This document shows, in pieces, positions 11,601 through 20,298 of a DNA stretch of 64,000 bases. A program made the position numbers and the translations under genes. The stretch covers positions 1 to 64,000 of the forward strand of contig CACXAT010000014.1 in NCBI GenBank assembly GCA_902765725.1, in the 5' to 3' direction. The notes below the pieces were generated by a model. It had not been told where the DNA came from. It searched no databases and worked only from the letters and a program-made list of their open reading frames with translations. How positions within the stretch are numbered: position 1 is the first letter of the stretch; the number at the start of each line of letters is the position of its first letter. The DNA is from an uncultured Lachnospiraceae bacterium. Lineage in GTDB: Bacteria > Bacillota > Clostridia > Lachnospirales > Lachnospiraceae.

Positions 11601-12866
11601 ATGATGAAGAAAATTATTGCTTCACTCATCGCCATGACCATGACAATTTCCATGGCAGCGGTTTCCTTCGGTGCCAGCATTGAGATCGCAGACATCGATG
11701 AAGAAGCGGCTACGGAAGCTGCAGGCGGAGAAGAGGTCGCAGCCGCTGTGGAAGGCGACTACCACATCGGTATCGTAACCGGTTCTGTTTCCCAGTCTGA
11801 AGACGACCGCAGAGGCGCGGAAGCTTTCCAGGCAATGTATGGCGAAGACAGAGTCACTCTGGCAATCTATCCGGATAACTTCACGGAAGAGCTTGAGACC
11901 ACCATCCAGACAATCGTAAACCTCTCAGATGATCCCGATATGAAGGCGATCATCGTAAACCAGGCAATCCCGGGAACCACCGAGGCTTTCCGTCAGATCA
12001 AGGAAAGACGTCCTGACATCCTCTGCATCGCAGGCGAGTCCCACGAGGACCTTCCCGAGATCGGCAGCGCTGCTGACCTGGTCTGCAACAATGACTTCGT
12101 CGCACGCGGATATCTGATCATCCGTACTGCTCATGAGCTGGGCTGCGATACCTTCGTACACATCTCATTCCCGCGTCATATGTCCTATGAGACCATGAGC
12201 CGCCGTGTTGCGATCATGAAGGAAGCCTGCAAAGAGTTTGGTATGGAATTCGTCATGGAGACTGCTCCGGACCCGACCACTGACGTAGGCGTTCCGGGCG
12301 CACAGGCATACATTCTGGAGCATGTTCCGGAGTGGGTTGAGAAGTATGGCACAAACAGCGCTTACTTCTGCACGAACGATGCACACACCGAGCCGCTGCT
12401 GAAGCAGCTTCTTGAGTACGGCGGATACTTCATCGAGGCTGACCTGCCGTCACCGCTGATGGGCTATCCGGGAGCTCTGGGTCTGGACCTCACTGAGGAA
12501 GCCGGAGACTTCGAGAAGATCCTTGCCAAGGTTGAATCCGCAATCGTTGAGAAGGGCGGCGCAGGCAAGTTCGGTACCTGGGCATACTCTTATGGCTACA
12601 CCGTATCCGCAGGTCTTGCACAGCATGCCATGAACGTTATCGACGGCGTCTCCGAGCTGGAGAACATCGACGACATCGCAAAGGCATATCAGGAGTTCTC
12701 TCCGAACGCTGCATGGAACGGCTCCAACTACACCAATGCTGATACCGGCGTGAAGCTGGGCAATGTATTCCTTGTATATCAGGATACCTACATCATGGGC
12801 GATCCGGGCTACTACATGGGCTCCACCGATATCGAGGTTCCGGAGAAGTACTTCACCATCAAATAA
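11601..12866 (+). CDS. DUF3798 periplasmic-binding-type protein of an ABC importer
   Basis: A 421-residue exported protein: signal peptide of about 26 residues with an A-x-A-like end (VSFGAS), an acidic Ala-rich spacer, then the sugar-binding-protein-like fold (HIGIVTGSVSQSEDDRRGAE, DDPDMKAIIVNQAIPGTTEAF). I recognise this as the DUF3798 family. There is no lipobox Cys, so it is not an obvious lipoprotein. AAGGAGAG precedes the ATG. It heads an operon with an RbsA-type ATPase and two permeases, so it supplies the solute; the ligand is unknown. Its codons are strongly biased to frequent ones, suggesting high expression. Confidence 0.8.
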   Translation: MMKKIIASLIAMTMTISMAAVSFGASIEIADIDEEAATEAAGGEEVAAAVEGDYHIGIVTGSVSQSEDDRRGAEAFQAMYGEDRVTLAIYPDNFTEELETTIQTIVNLSDDPDMKAIIVNQAIPGTTEAFRQIKERRPDILCIAGESHEDLPEIGSAADLVCNNDFVARGYLIIRTAHELGCDTFVHISFPRHMSYETMSRRVAIMKEACKEFGMEFVMETAPDPTTDVGVPGAQAYILEHVPEWVEKYGTNSAYFCTNDAHTEPLLKQLLEYGGYFIEADLPSPLMGYPGALGLDLTEEAGDFEKILAKVESAIVEKGGAGKFGTWAYSYGYTVSAGLAQHAMNVIDGVSELENIDDIAKAYQEFSPNAAWNGSNYTNADTGVKLGNVFLVYQDTYIMGDPGYYMGSTDIEVPEKYFTIK

Positions 12867-12897
12867 TCCATCCGGACAAGTATTTTTGAAGCTGTAT

Positions 12898-12930
12898 CGG
12901 GGGGAGGAGGTCAGGCTCCTCCCCCGTTTC
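12898..12930 (+). terminator. Intercistronic hairpin after the binding-protein gene
   Basis: GGGGGAGGAG (12900-12909) and CTCCTCCCCC (12916-12925) form a very stable stem followed by GTTTCTCTT. Partial termination or 3'-end protection here would make the binding protein more abundant than the transporter core, as in many ABC operons. Confidence 0.75.
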
Positions 12931-12962
12931 TCTTGTGCACTAATTTTTAGGAAGGCAGATAC

Positions 12963-14552
12963 ATGAGCAGCATGAACGAACCACTGCTTGAAATGAAAAA
13001 TATCAGCAAGGACTTTTTCGGCAATTCGGTTCTCTCCGACATCAACCTGACCCTGCGCGAAGGGGAAGTGATCGGTCTTGTCGGCGAGAATGGCGCCGGA
13101 AAATCCACACTGATGAGAATTCTGTTCGGATCAACGATGATCCATGAGACCGGCGGATACGGCGGTCAGGTTATCCTGAACGGCAAGGAGGTCCATTTTT
13201 CATCCCCCTTTGATGCCATCGCGGCTGGAATCGGCATGGTCCACCAGGAGTTTTCACTGATCCCGGGATTCACCACTACGGAGAACATCCTGCTGAACAG
13301 AGAGCCGGTAAAGAAGAACCTGGTCTCGGATATCTTCGGCGACCGGCTGAACACACTGAATCGTGCAGAAATGGATAAAAGGGCATCGGAAGCCATCAGG
13401 CTGATGGGTGTCGATATCGATAAGAAGATGGTCATCAGCAATATGCCGGTCGGCCATAAACAGTTTACGGAGATCGCAAGAGAGCTTTCCAAGGAACAGC
13501 TGCGTCTTCTGATTCTCGATGAGCCTACCGCGGTTCTGACAGAGAGGGAGGCAGAGGCTCTGCTCGCGTCCATCCGCGGAATGGCGGAGCGCGGCATCGC
13601 GATCATCTTCATCACCCACAGACTGCAGGAGATCCTCTCTGTCTGCAACCGTGTCGTGGTCATGCGCGATGGCGTTGTGGTGAAGGATACACCGGCTGAC
13701 CAGACGGATGTGCAGCAGATCACAAAATGGATGGTCGGACGTGAGGTGGCAGGAAAGGCGGAGACATCCGTTCGAAGCCACGAGGGCGCGAAGGATATCC
13801 TCTCCATAGAGAAGCTCTGGGTCGATATGCCCGGCGAGACCGTCCGCAATGTGAATCTGACAGTGAAAGAGGGCGAGATCCTGGGGATCGGCGGACTGGC
13901 CGGACAGGGTAAGCTCGGAATCCCCAACGGGATCATGGGACTGTATCAGGCCGGCGGAAGAGTCGTATTTGAGGGGAAGGAGATTCCTCTGAATGCGCCC
14001 CGCAAGTGTCTGGATGCTTCCTTCGCTTTTGTATCCGAGGACCGGAGAGGTGTCGGACTGCTGCTGGATGAATCTCTGGAGTGGAATATCGCATTCCCGG
14101 CGATGCAGATCCAGAATAAGTATCTGAAGAAATATCTGGGCGGTCTGGTGAAATGGAGAGACGAGAAGGCGATCCGGGAGGTCACTGAGAAGTATATCGG
14201 TGAGCTGGCGATCCGCTGCACGAGCTCCAAGCAGAAGGCAAGAGAGCTGTCGGGCGGCAACCAGCAGAAGGTCTGCCTGGCGAAGGCGTTCGCGCTGAAT
14301 CCCCGTCTTCTGTTTGTATCTGAACCGACCCGCGGAATCGACGTCGGCGCGAAGGCTCTGGTCCTTGAAGCGCTCCGCCGGTTCAACCGCGAGAGTGGTG
14401 TTACGATCGTTATGGTATCCTCCGAACTCGAGGAACTCAGACAGAGCTGCGACCGCATCGCGATCGTCTCCGGAGGCAGGATCGCCGGTATCCTTCCGGC
14501 GAACGCGTCTGTGGAAGATCTCGGCGAGCTGATGCTCAGCCAGGTGAAGTAA
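12963..14552 (+). CDS. ABC importer ATPase with two nucleotide-binding domains (RbsA/MglA type)
   Basis: A 529-residue double ATPase. The first domain has a perfect Walker A (GENGAGKST) and ILDEPTAVLT, with a degenerate signature (ARELSKEQ). The second has a degenerate Walker A (GLAGQGKLG) but a good signature (ELSGGNQQKV) and RGIDVGAK. This split is normal for carbohydrate uptake transporter-2 and BmpA-type nucleoside importers. It energises uptake by the two permeases that follow within 15 bases. Confidence 0.92.
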   Translation: MSSMNEPLLEMKNISKDFFGNSVLSDINLTLREGEVIGLVGENGAGKSTLMRILFGSTMIHETGGYGGQVILNGKEVHFSSPFDAIAAGIGMVHQEFSLIPGFTTTENILLNREPVKKNLVSDIFGDRLNTLNRAEMDKRASEAIRLMGVDIDKKMVISNMPVGHKQFTEIARELSKEQLRLLILDEPTAVLTEREAEALLASIRGMAERGIAIIFITHRLQEILSVCNRVVVMRDGVVVKDTPADQTDVQQITKWMVGREVAGKAETSVRSHEGAKDILSIEKLWVDMPGETVRNVNLTVKEGEILGIGGLAGQGKLGIPNGIMGLYQAGGRVVFEGKEIPLNAPRKCLDASFAFVSEDRRGVGLLLDESLEWNIAFPAMQIQNKYLKKYLGGLVKWRDEKAIREVTEKYIGELAIRCTSSKQKARELSGGNQQKVCLAKAFALNPRLLFVSEPTRGIDVGAKALVLEALRRFNRESGVTIVMVSSELEELRQSCDRIAIVSGGRIAGILPANASVEDLGELMLSQVK

Positions 14553-14567
14553 GGGGGAAGAAGGATT

Positions 14568-15620
14568 ATGCAAAAAGAAAAAAGCTGGTTCGGAAAGCTT
14601 GTAGAGAACTACGGGCTTCCCCGAATGATCATAACGCTGTTCCTGCTCCTGCTTCTGGTGCTGTGCCCGTTTGTCGGAGCGGATCTGCCCACGCAGATCT
14701 CCAACATCATCGCCCGCTTCAGCTGGAACGGCATACTTGTACTGGCCATGGTGCCCATGGTCCATTCGGGCTGCGGCCTGAATTTCGGACTGCCGCTGGG
14801 GATCATCTCCGGACTGCTCGGCGCCACCCTCTCGATCGAGTTTGGCTTCACCGGGCCGCTGTCTTTCCTGGCCGCGATCGCGATCGCGACGCCGTTTGCG
14901 CTGATCTTCGGAACAGGGTATGGCTGGCTGCTTAACCGCATCAAGGGCGGAGAGATGATGATCGCCACCTACGTCGGCTTCTCATCCGTGTCCCTGATGT
15001 GCATGATGTGGCTCATCCTGCCGTATCACAGCCCGAATATGGTGTGGGGCCTGTCCGGCAAGGGACTGCGTACCACGATCACGCTGGAGGGATATTACAA
15101 TCAGGTGCTTGCCAATTTCCTGAAGATCAAGATCGGCAATTTTGTCATCCCGACAGGATCTCTGCTGTTCTTTGCTCTGCTGGCACTGTGCATCTGGGCG
15201 TTCCTGCACACCAAGACCGGAACTGCCATGACGGCCGTGGGCTCCAACCCGGTGTTCGCGCGTGCCGCCGGCATCAACGTAGACAGGATCCGCCTGCTCT
15301 CGGTTATCATGTCGACCTGGCTCGCAGCCATCGGTATCCTTGTCTATGAGCAGGGATTCGGCTTCATCCAGCTCTACATGGCTCCGTTCTACATGGCTCT
15401 GCCTGCGGTATCCGCCATCCTGATCGGCGGCGCGACAGTCAATAAGGCAACTATTCTGAACGTAATCATCGGTACGATTCTCTTCCAGGGTATCGTTACC
15501 ATGACGCCTACCGTTATGAACAACATCATCCACACAGACATGAGTGAGGTCATCCGTATCATCGCCTCCAACGGCATGATCCTGTACGCACTGACCAGAA
15601 AGACGGAGGGATCGAAATGA
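14568..15620 (+). CDS. ABC importer permease 1 (BPD_transp_2 family)
   Basis: A 350-residue membrane protein with about nine to ten hydrophobic segments. The cytoplasmic loop TAVGSNPVFARAAGINVDRIR is the typical ATPase-contact motif of this permease family, followed by the ILIGGATVNKATILNVIIG signature. AGAAGGA precedes the ATG. Its last four bases overlap the next gene (ATGA), so the two permeases are coupled and presumably form a heterodimeric channel. Confidence 0.9.
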   Translation: MQKEKSWFGKLVENYGLPRMIITLFLLLLLVLCPFVGADLPTQISNIIARFSWNGILVLAMVPMVHSGCGLNFGLPLGIISGLLGATLSIEFGFTGPLSFLAAIAIATPFALIFGTGYGWLLNRIKGGEMMIATYVGFSSVSLMCMMWLILPYHSPNMVWGLSGKGLRTTITLEGYYNQVLANFLKIKIGNFVIPTGSLLFFALLALCIWAFLHTKTGTAMTAVGSNPVFARAAGINVDRIRLLSVIMSTWLAAIGILVYEQGFGFIQLYMAPFYMALPAVSAILIGGATVNKATILNVIIGTILFQGIVTMTPTVMNNIIHTDMSEVIRIIASNGMILYALTRKTEGSK

Positions 15621-16759
15621 ATAATACAAGTAAGAATACAAAGATCCTGTCCTTCCTGCGGTCCAGTTCTGTGCCGATCCTGTTTATCATCATCTGCGCA
15701 GTCTGCATCCCCCTGTCGGGGCTCTCAGCGAACATGCTGTTCAATGAGATTACGACCCGTATGGGCAGGAACGCATTCCTGATTCTGTCCCTGCTGATCC
15801 CGATCATGGCCGGTATGGGCCTGAACTTCGGTATGACACTCGGGGCGATGGCCGGAGAGATCGCGCTGATCCTGGTATCCGACTGGCAGATCGTGGGGAT
15901 CCCGGGGATGGTGCTTGCCATGATCCTCTCGGTGCCCTTCTCGATCCTGCTGGGCCTGTTCTGCGGCAAGATCCTGAACATGGCAAAAGGCCGTGAGATG
16001 ATCACGAGCTACATCATCAGCTACTTTATCAACGGTGTTTATCTGCTGGTGGTGCTCTACATGATGGGATCTGTCATTCCGATCAAGCACTCCACCATCA
16101 AGCTTCCCAGAGGCTATGGCATCCGCAATACCGTCAGCCTGCTGAACATGCGCCAGAAGCTGGACAATCTGATCCCGCTTAAGCTCAATATCCCGGGCGT
16201 GGGGATCGTGAAGATCCCGGTGATGACCTTCATCATCATCGCCATTCTCTGCCTGGTGATCGTGTGGTTCCGCCGCACAAAACTCGGCCAGGATATGCGC
16301 GCTGTCGGCCAGGATATGGAAGTTGCGAGAGATGCGGGAATCAACGTGGAGCGCACGAGGATCATCTCGATCGTGATCTCGACAGTCCTTGCGGGCTTCG
16401 GCATGATCATCTATCTGCAGAACATGGGCAACATCGCTACCTACAGCTCCCACTCACAGATCGGTATGTTCTGTATCGCGGCGCTGCTGGTCGGCGGAGC
16501 TTCCGTAGATAAGGCATCCATAGGAAATGTGTTCCTGGGGGTAATCCTTTTCCACACCATGTTCATCGTGGCACCGAAAGCCGGCGCTGCCATCACCGGC
16601 GATTCCATGATCGGTGAGTACTTCCGCGTATTCGTTTCCTATGCGGTCATTACGATCGCTCTGGTCATGTACGAGACCCAGAAGAGGAAGGCGAAGAGCC
16701 AGGAGGGCGCCATGCTCGCCGCTGCCCAGGATGAGGGAGAGGAGGAGAAGGATTCATGA
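15617..16759 (+). CDS. ABC importer permease 2 (BPD_transp_2 family)
   Basis: A 380-residue membrane protein paralogous to the preceding permease. It has the same contact loop (RAVGQDMEVARDAGINVERTR) and the same glycine-rich end motif (ALLVGGASVDKASIGNVFLG). The C-terminal tail is cytoplasmic and charged (acidic run ending in EEEKDS). ATGA overlaps on both sides tie it to permease 1 and to the small protein downstream. Confidence 0.9.
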   Translation: MNNTSKNTKILSFLRSSSVPILFIIICAVCIPLSGLSANMLFNEITTRMGRNAFLILSLLIPIMAGMGLNFGMTLGAMAGEIALILVSDWQIVGIPGMVLAMILSVPFSILLGLFCGKILNMAKGREMITSYIISYFINGVYLLVVLYMMGSVIPIKHSTIKLPRGYGIRNTVSLLNMRQKLDNLIPLKLNIPGVGIVKIPVMTFIIIAILCLVIVWFRRTKLGQDMRAVGQDMEVARDAGINVERTRIISIVISTVLAGFGMIIYLQNMGNIATYSSHSQIGMFCIAALLVGGASVDKASIGNVFLGVILFHTMFIVAPKAGAAITGDSMIGEYFRVFVSYAVITIALVMYETQKRKAKSQEGAMLAAAQDEGEEEKDS

Positions 16760-17223
16760 AAAACAAACGCAAGATTATTTTCCGAATCATTGCTCTTGCT
16801 CTGATCATCGCAGTGGCTGCCTGCATGTTTGTGATCGGACGCGGTCACACGGTGTATTTCGATAACAAAGAGCTGACCGGCCCGGACGGTACGGTCTATG
16901 AGCCCTGGTATCAGATCGAAGTACTGGTGAACGGAGAGCGCGTCGCCAGACTTGCGGAGGGAGACCGCGGCATGGTATCCACCATGGGTCAGGACTTCAA
17001 GTTTGAAGTGAAGCTGACAAAGCAGAAGGGCGGCAAGATGCAGGGCGGCACGATCGGCGTGAAACTGCCCTACAGCATTGACGGCATCATCTACAACCTT
17101 CCGGCAATGCTTGCCGGCGCTGAGGAATCGGTCTATATGGAAGAATTCATTCCGGATCCGATCGAGGAAGAGACCGAGGATGTGGTCGTAACAGACGAGT
17201 TTGCGATGCCCTCTGAGGAATAA
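16756..17223 (+). CDS. Small single-pass membrane protein of the DUF3798 transporter operon
   Basis: A 155-residue protein with one N-terminal hydrophobic helix (about residues 7-27: FRIIALALIIAVAACMFVIG), then a probably extracytoplasmic beta-rich domain with HTVYFDNKELTGPDGTVYE, and an acidic tail. I do not know a characterised family member. It starts inside the stop codon of permease 2, so it is an integral part of the operon. It could be an accessory subunit that sits by the channel or holds the non-lipidated binding protein near the membrane; that is inference. Confidence 0.65.
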   Translation: MKNKRKIIFRIIALALIIAVAACMFVIGRGHTVYFDNKELTGPDGTVYEPWYQIEVLVNGERVARLAEGDRGMVSTMGQDFKFEVKLTKQKGGKMQGGTIGVKLPYSIDGIIYNLPAMLAGAEESVYMEEFIPDPIEEETEDVVVTDEFAMPSEE

Positions 17224-17236
17224 ACAATAACTGACA

Positions 17237-17272
17237 AAACCTGTCCGGCCTGGTGTGCCGGGCAGGTTTTTT
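17237..17272 (+). terminator. Intrinsic terminator of the DUF3798 ABC operon
   Basis: AAACCTG.CCGGC and GCCGG.CAGGTT arms followed by TTTTTTG. Confidence 0.85.
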
Positions 17273-17289
17273 GCTGCCTGCTTTTTTCT

Positions 17290-17318
17290 TTGCCATGCAG
17301 GGGAAATGATAGTATTAT
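17290..17318 (+). promoter_or_regulatory. Sigma-A promoter of the response-regulator pair
   Basis: TTGCCA at 17290-17295 and TATTAT at 17313-17318, 17-base spacer. Confidence 0.6.
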
Positions 17319-17383
17319 CATAACAGGAGCTGTCAGATAACAGTGACAAAGCACGCAGACTGCCGCAACAGGATGGGTTGATT

Positions 17384-17902
17384 ATGAATGATTATGAAAT
17401 GGGTAAAAAGTTCTATGAGTCGATCGTTCATTTTGATGAAAGTGACGAGGCGAAGGAATTCTACTACCGGACCATGGACTCCAGATCGGTGAACGCCGCG
17501 GGGCGCGAGGAAACGATCAGGGACCGGATCCTGAGAGCCTACGGGATCCTGTTCTGTGAGGACACGGGACTTGAGATGGGACAGCCTGCGGGGCCGGACG
17601 AGGTGGCGGCCACGGCGGACCGACTGTACATCGGAAGCGTAGGCTACGACTCGAAGCACTGGTACCGGATGAGATATCATTTTCCTGTGATCGATGATGA
17701 CAATTATGACAGGTTCGCGGCGCTTGTGCTGGCAGATCTTCGCTCCGGGCCGCTGCATGATTCGGTACTTGAAGATGGTGATATGCTGCTGGTGGGAGAT
17801 GCGGATCCTCTGCATATGACAGCCGAACAGCGCAAGAATCAGAAGGTTTCAGCGATCAGATTGCCGGGAGGGTATGACGATGACGATCATAGCGGTAGAT
17901 GA
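17384..17902 (+). CDS. Unknown 172-residue soluble protein paired with a response regulator
   Basis: An acidic, soluble-looking protein without transmembrane segments or a signal peptide. Visible features are ETIRDRILRAYGILFCEDTG, an aromatic middle (KHWYRMRYHFP) and a tail rich in Asp. I recognise no family. The start at 17384 is preceded by GGATGGG; a TTG six bases earlier is less likely. It overlaps the response regulator gene by about 20 bases, so the two are co-expressed and it may be the partner or modulator of that regulator. Confidence 0.55.
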   Translation: MNDYEMGKKFYESIVHFDESDEAKEFYYRTMDSRSVNAAGREETIRDRILRAYGILFCEDTGLEMGQPAGPDEVAATADRLYIGSVGYDSKHWYRMRYHFPVIDDDNYDRFAALVLADLRSGPLHDSVLEDGDMLLVGDADPLHMTAEQRKNQKVSAIRLPGGYDDDDHSGR

Positions 17903-18683
17903 TGACCGGGACAGCCTGGATCTTATATCGGACCTGATCTACGAGAAGGATCCGGATTCGGAGATCCTGGAATTCGAAGATCCGCTCCAGGCACTTGGGC
18001 TTGCCCGGGAGCAGACGGTGGATGTCGCGTTTATCAGCATCATGATGAAGGAACTGGACGGACTGGAGCTGGGGCGCTATCTGAAAGAACTGAATCCCAG
18101 CATCAACCTGATCTTCCTGAGCGACGAAGAAGACGATGCCTACGACGCCCTGGAGATGCACGCCAGCGGCTACCTCATCAAGCCTGCGACGGATGAGACG
18201 GTGTCGCATGAACTTGAGGATCTCCGGTACCCGGAGTACCGGAAGGAGCATAAGCGGGTATATGCCCAGACCTTTGGAGAATTTGAGATCTTTGCGGACG
18301 GCAAGCCGATCGAATTCAAATACAAAAAGACAAAAGAGATCCTGGCGCTTCTTGTAAATAACAAAGGCGCGCAGACCACCAATGGAGAACTCATTGCGTC
18401 CATGTGGGAGGATGACGGGGATCCCGAAAAGAAAAGATCCTACCTCAGCAACCTGCGGCAGGATCTGCAGAACACCTTTACCCGCCTGAAGCTGGACGGG
18501 ATCATCCTGAAGCAGCGGGGCAGCATGGCTATCGCCACAGACAGGATCGAGTGTGATCTCTATGACTGGCTGGAGAAGAAGGGAAGGTCCAGATATACCT
18601 ATACCGGCAGATACATGAGCCAGTACAGCTGGGCTGACTATTACCTCTCCGAGCTGGATGACCTGAGCTATTCCGAATATTGA
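17880..18683 (+). CDS. Response regulator with atypical receiver and SARP-like winged helix
   Basis: A 267-residue protein. The receiver domain (residues 1-120) starts IIAVDDDRDSLDL and has the conserved Lys in SGYLIKPA. The phospho-acceptor position in the beta-3 motif (DVAFISIMMKELDG) holds Ser, about residue 53, where Asp is expected. After residue 130 comes a winged-helix output domain of the OmpR/SARP type (TFGEFEIFADGKPIEF, KKTKEILALLV, WEDDGDPEKKRSYLSNLRQ). Start at 17880 is chosen because GGGAGGG is eight bases upstream. No histidine kinase is adjacent. It is probably phosphorylation-independent and may be driven by the overlapping upstream protein. Confidence 0.75.
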   Translation: MTIIAVDDDRDSLDLISDLIYEKDPDSEILEFEDPLQALGLAREQTVDVAFISIMMKELDGLELGRYLKELNPSINLIFLSDEEDDAYDALEMHASGYLIKPATDETVSHELEDLRYPEYRKEHKRVYAQTFGEFEIFADGKPIEFKYKKTKEILALLVNNKGAQTTNGELIASMWEDDGDPEKKRSYLSNLRQDLQNTFTRLKLDGIILKQRGSMAIATDRIECDLYDWLEKKGRSRYTYTGRYMSQYSWADYYLSELDDLSYSEY

Positions 18684-18686
18684 CCT

Positions 18687-19439
18687 TCAGGCGTAGAGCG
18701 CGTTGTGCAGCTCGGTCCAGAAGGGGCCGTATCCGGGAGAATCCGGCGTGACGGGCTTCGGGATCGGGTTCTTCTTGTCGACTACGATGTCGCCGCCTGT
18801 CTGCAGAACGATGATCCTGGTACCCAGGGAGATCGCCTCCAGAATATTGTGGGTGATGAACAGGATCGTGCAGTCCTCCTGCTCATGCAGCTGCATCAGC
18901 TCTTTCTGCAGCTTTGTTCTTGTCATTGCGTCAAGCGCGGCGAAGGGCTCATCCATGAGGATGATGCTGGGCTTGAGCGCAAATGCTTTTGCGATGGCAA
19001 CTCTCTGCTTCATTCCGCCGGACAGCTGGTAGGGATAGAAGTTCTGATATCCGTCCAGCTTAACCTTCTTCAGGGCTGAGTCAGAGATGCGCTTCAGTTC
19101 AGCCTTGTCTTTGATCCCCTGCAGCTTCAGGCCGTACTGAATGTTCTTCTCGACGGTCTTCCAGGGAAACAGCTGGTTGAAGTCCTGGAAGATCATGATC
19201 CGGTCGGTCCCGGGGCCGGTTTCCAGCTTTCCATTGACCAGCACATCACCCTCGTAGGATTCGAAACCTGCCACGCAGCGGAGCATGGTCGTCTTGCCGC
19301 ATCCGGAGGGTCCGAGGATACAGAGGAATTCAGAGGGTTCTACGGAGAGGTTCAGATTGTTGAGAACCTCGGTCTTATCTTTTTTTCCTGTATTGAGGAA
19401 GGCCTTGGTGAGGCCGCGGATTTCCAGAATAGCACTCAT
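18687..19439 (-). CDS. ABC importer ATPase, sulfonate/nitrate/taurine type
   Basis: A 250-residue single-domain ATPase: Walker A GPSGCGKTT, signature LSGGMKQRVA, Walker B IILMDEPFAALD and the switch His in LFITHN. The sequence is of the SsuB/TauB/NrtD class. The start at 19439 overlaps the permease stop as ATGA, with GGGGA upstream; a longer frame to 19454 would overlap more deeply. It ends three bases from the end of the convergent response regulator gene, with no visible terminator between. Confidence 0.9.
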   Translation of the reverse strand: MSAILEIRGLTKAFLNTGKKDKTEVLNNLNLSVEPSEFLCILGPSGCGKTTMLRCVAGFESYEGDVLVNGKLETGPGTDRIMIFQDFNQLFPWKTVEKNIQYGLKLQGIKDKAELKRISDSALKKVKLDGYQNFYPYQLSGGMKQRVAIAKAFALKPSIILMDEPFAALDAMTRTKLQKELMQLHEQEDCTILFITHNILEAISLGTRIIVLQTGGDIVVDKKNPIPKPVTPDSPGYGPFWTELHNALYA

Positions 19440-20248
19440 TTTGTCATTCCCCATTTCTTTACGGTTGCGTTTTCGATCGGATTCAGGATTCCATACTGTA
19501 CGATCAGTCCGATGATTATGATAACGATCAGAGTCGCGTACATCTCCGCATTGTTCATGTTGGTCCTCATCTGGTTGATGAACAGACCGATTCCCGGGGA
19601 GGAGGCGATTCCGAAGATCATCTCCGCGGAAATGAGTCCGCGCCAGGCTCTTGCCCAGCCCACCTTCAGGCCGGAGACGATGTACGTGGTCGCGGCCGGG
19701 ATGTAGACGCCGAACAGAAGCTGCGTATTCTTCATGCCGAGGTTCCGGCCTGCCTCCAGATAGATCTCAGGAACTGCCTTGAAGCCGTCCAGCACATTTC
19801 TGGACATGGGCCACAGAACAGCATGAACCACCAGGAAGACGATGACACCGGGCTTCACGCCGAAGATAACGATCACAACGGGGAGCAGGGCCACGCCTGG
19901 CAGCAGGTCGAAGATCGATACACACAGATTGAAGATGGTATCGATGGTCTTGCTCACCATGCTCAGGCCTGACAGAATGAATGCCAGACCGATCCCGATG
20001 CACAGACCTTCCAGCAGGAAGCGCATAGAATTCAGGATATAGATCCACTGGGAGGTGCCGGCGTATCCGAAGGTGAAATTGCGGATAAATGCTTTTCCGA
20101 TGGATTCAAGGGTCGGGAATACGATCTCGGAGCGCTTTCCGAAGATATGGGCTCTCGCGGTGACCTCCCAGATCACCAGCAGCAGCACGATAAATATAAC
20201 CTTAGTAAGGAGCGCCTGGCGGCGCTCCCTTTTTTCAATCATTTCCAT
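19436..20248 (-). CDS. ABC importer permease, SsuC/TauC type
   Basis: A 270-residue permease with about six hydrophobic segments and the EAA loop EAGRNLGMKNTQLLFGVYIPAA. It belongs to the BPD_transp_1 class found in sulfonate, nitrate, taurine and thiamine-precursor importers. It sits between its ATPase (ATGA overlap) and its binding protein (50-base gap). The substrate cannot be decided from the permease. Confidence 0.9.
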   Translation of the reverse strand: MEMIEKRERRQALLTKVIFIVLLLVIWEVTARAHIFGKRSEIVFPTLESIGKAFIRNFTFGYAGTSQWIYILNSMRFLLEGLCIGIGLAFILSGLSMVSKTIDTIFNLCVSIFDLLPGVALLPVVIVIFGVKPGVIVFLVVHAVLWPMSRNVLDGFKAVPEIYLEAGRNLGMKNTQLLFGVYIPAATTYIVSGLKVGWARAWRGLISAEMIFGIASSPGIGLFINQMRTNMNNAEMYATLIVIIIIGLIVQYGILNPIENATVKKWGMTK

Positions 20249-20298
20249 AAAGACATGTTCCTTATTCTGAATCGATTCGATGTATGTCGATATTTCGA

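Noticed and set aside
13254..14765. 503-codon minus-strand open frame antisense to the ABC ATPase
   Set aside because: It is the mirror of a strongly biased coding gene; composition is rich in His, Gln, Asp and Arg with no domain or ribosome site, and the plus-strand gene is complete.
18670..18700. Terminator between the convergent response regulator and importer genes
   Set aside because: The stop codons are only three bases apart and I find no hairpin with a T-run in either direction.
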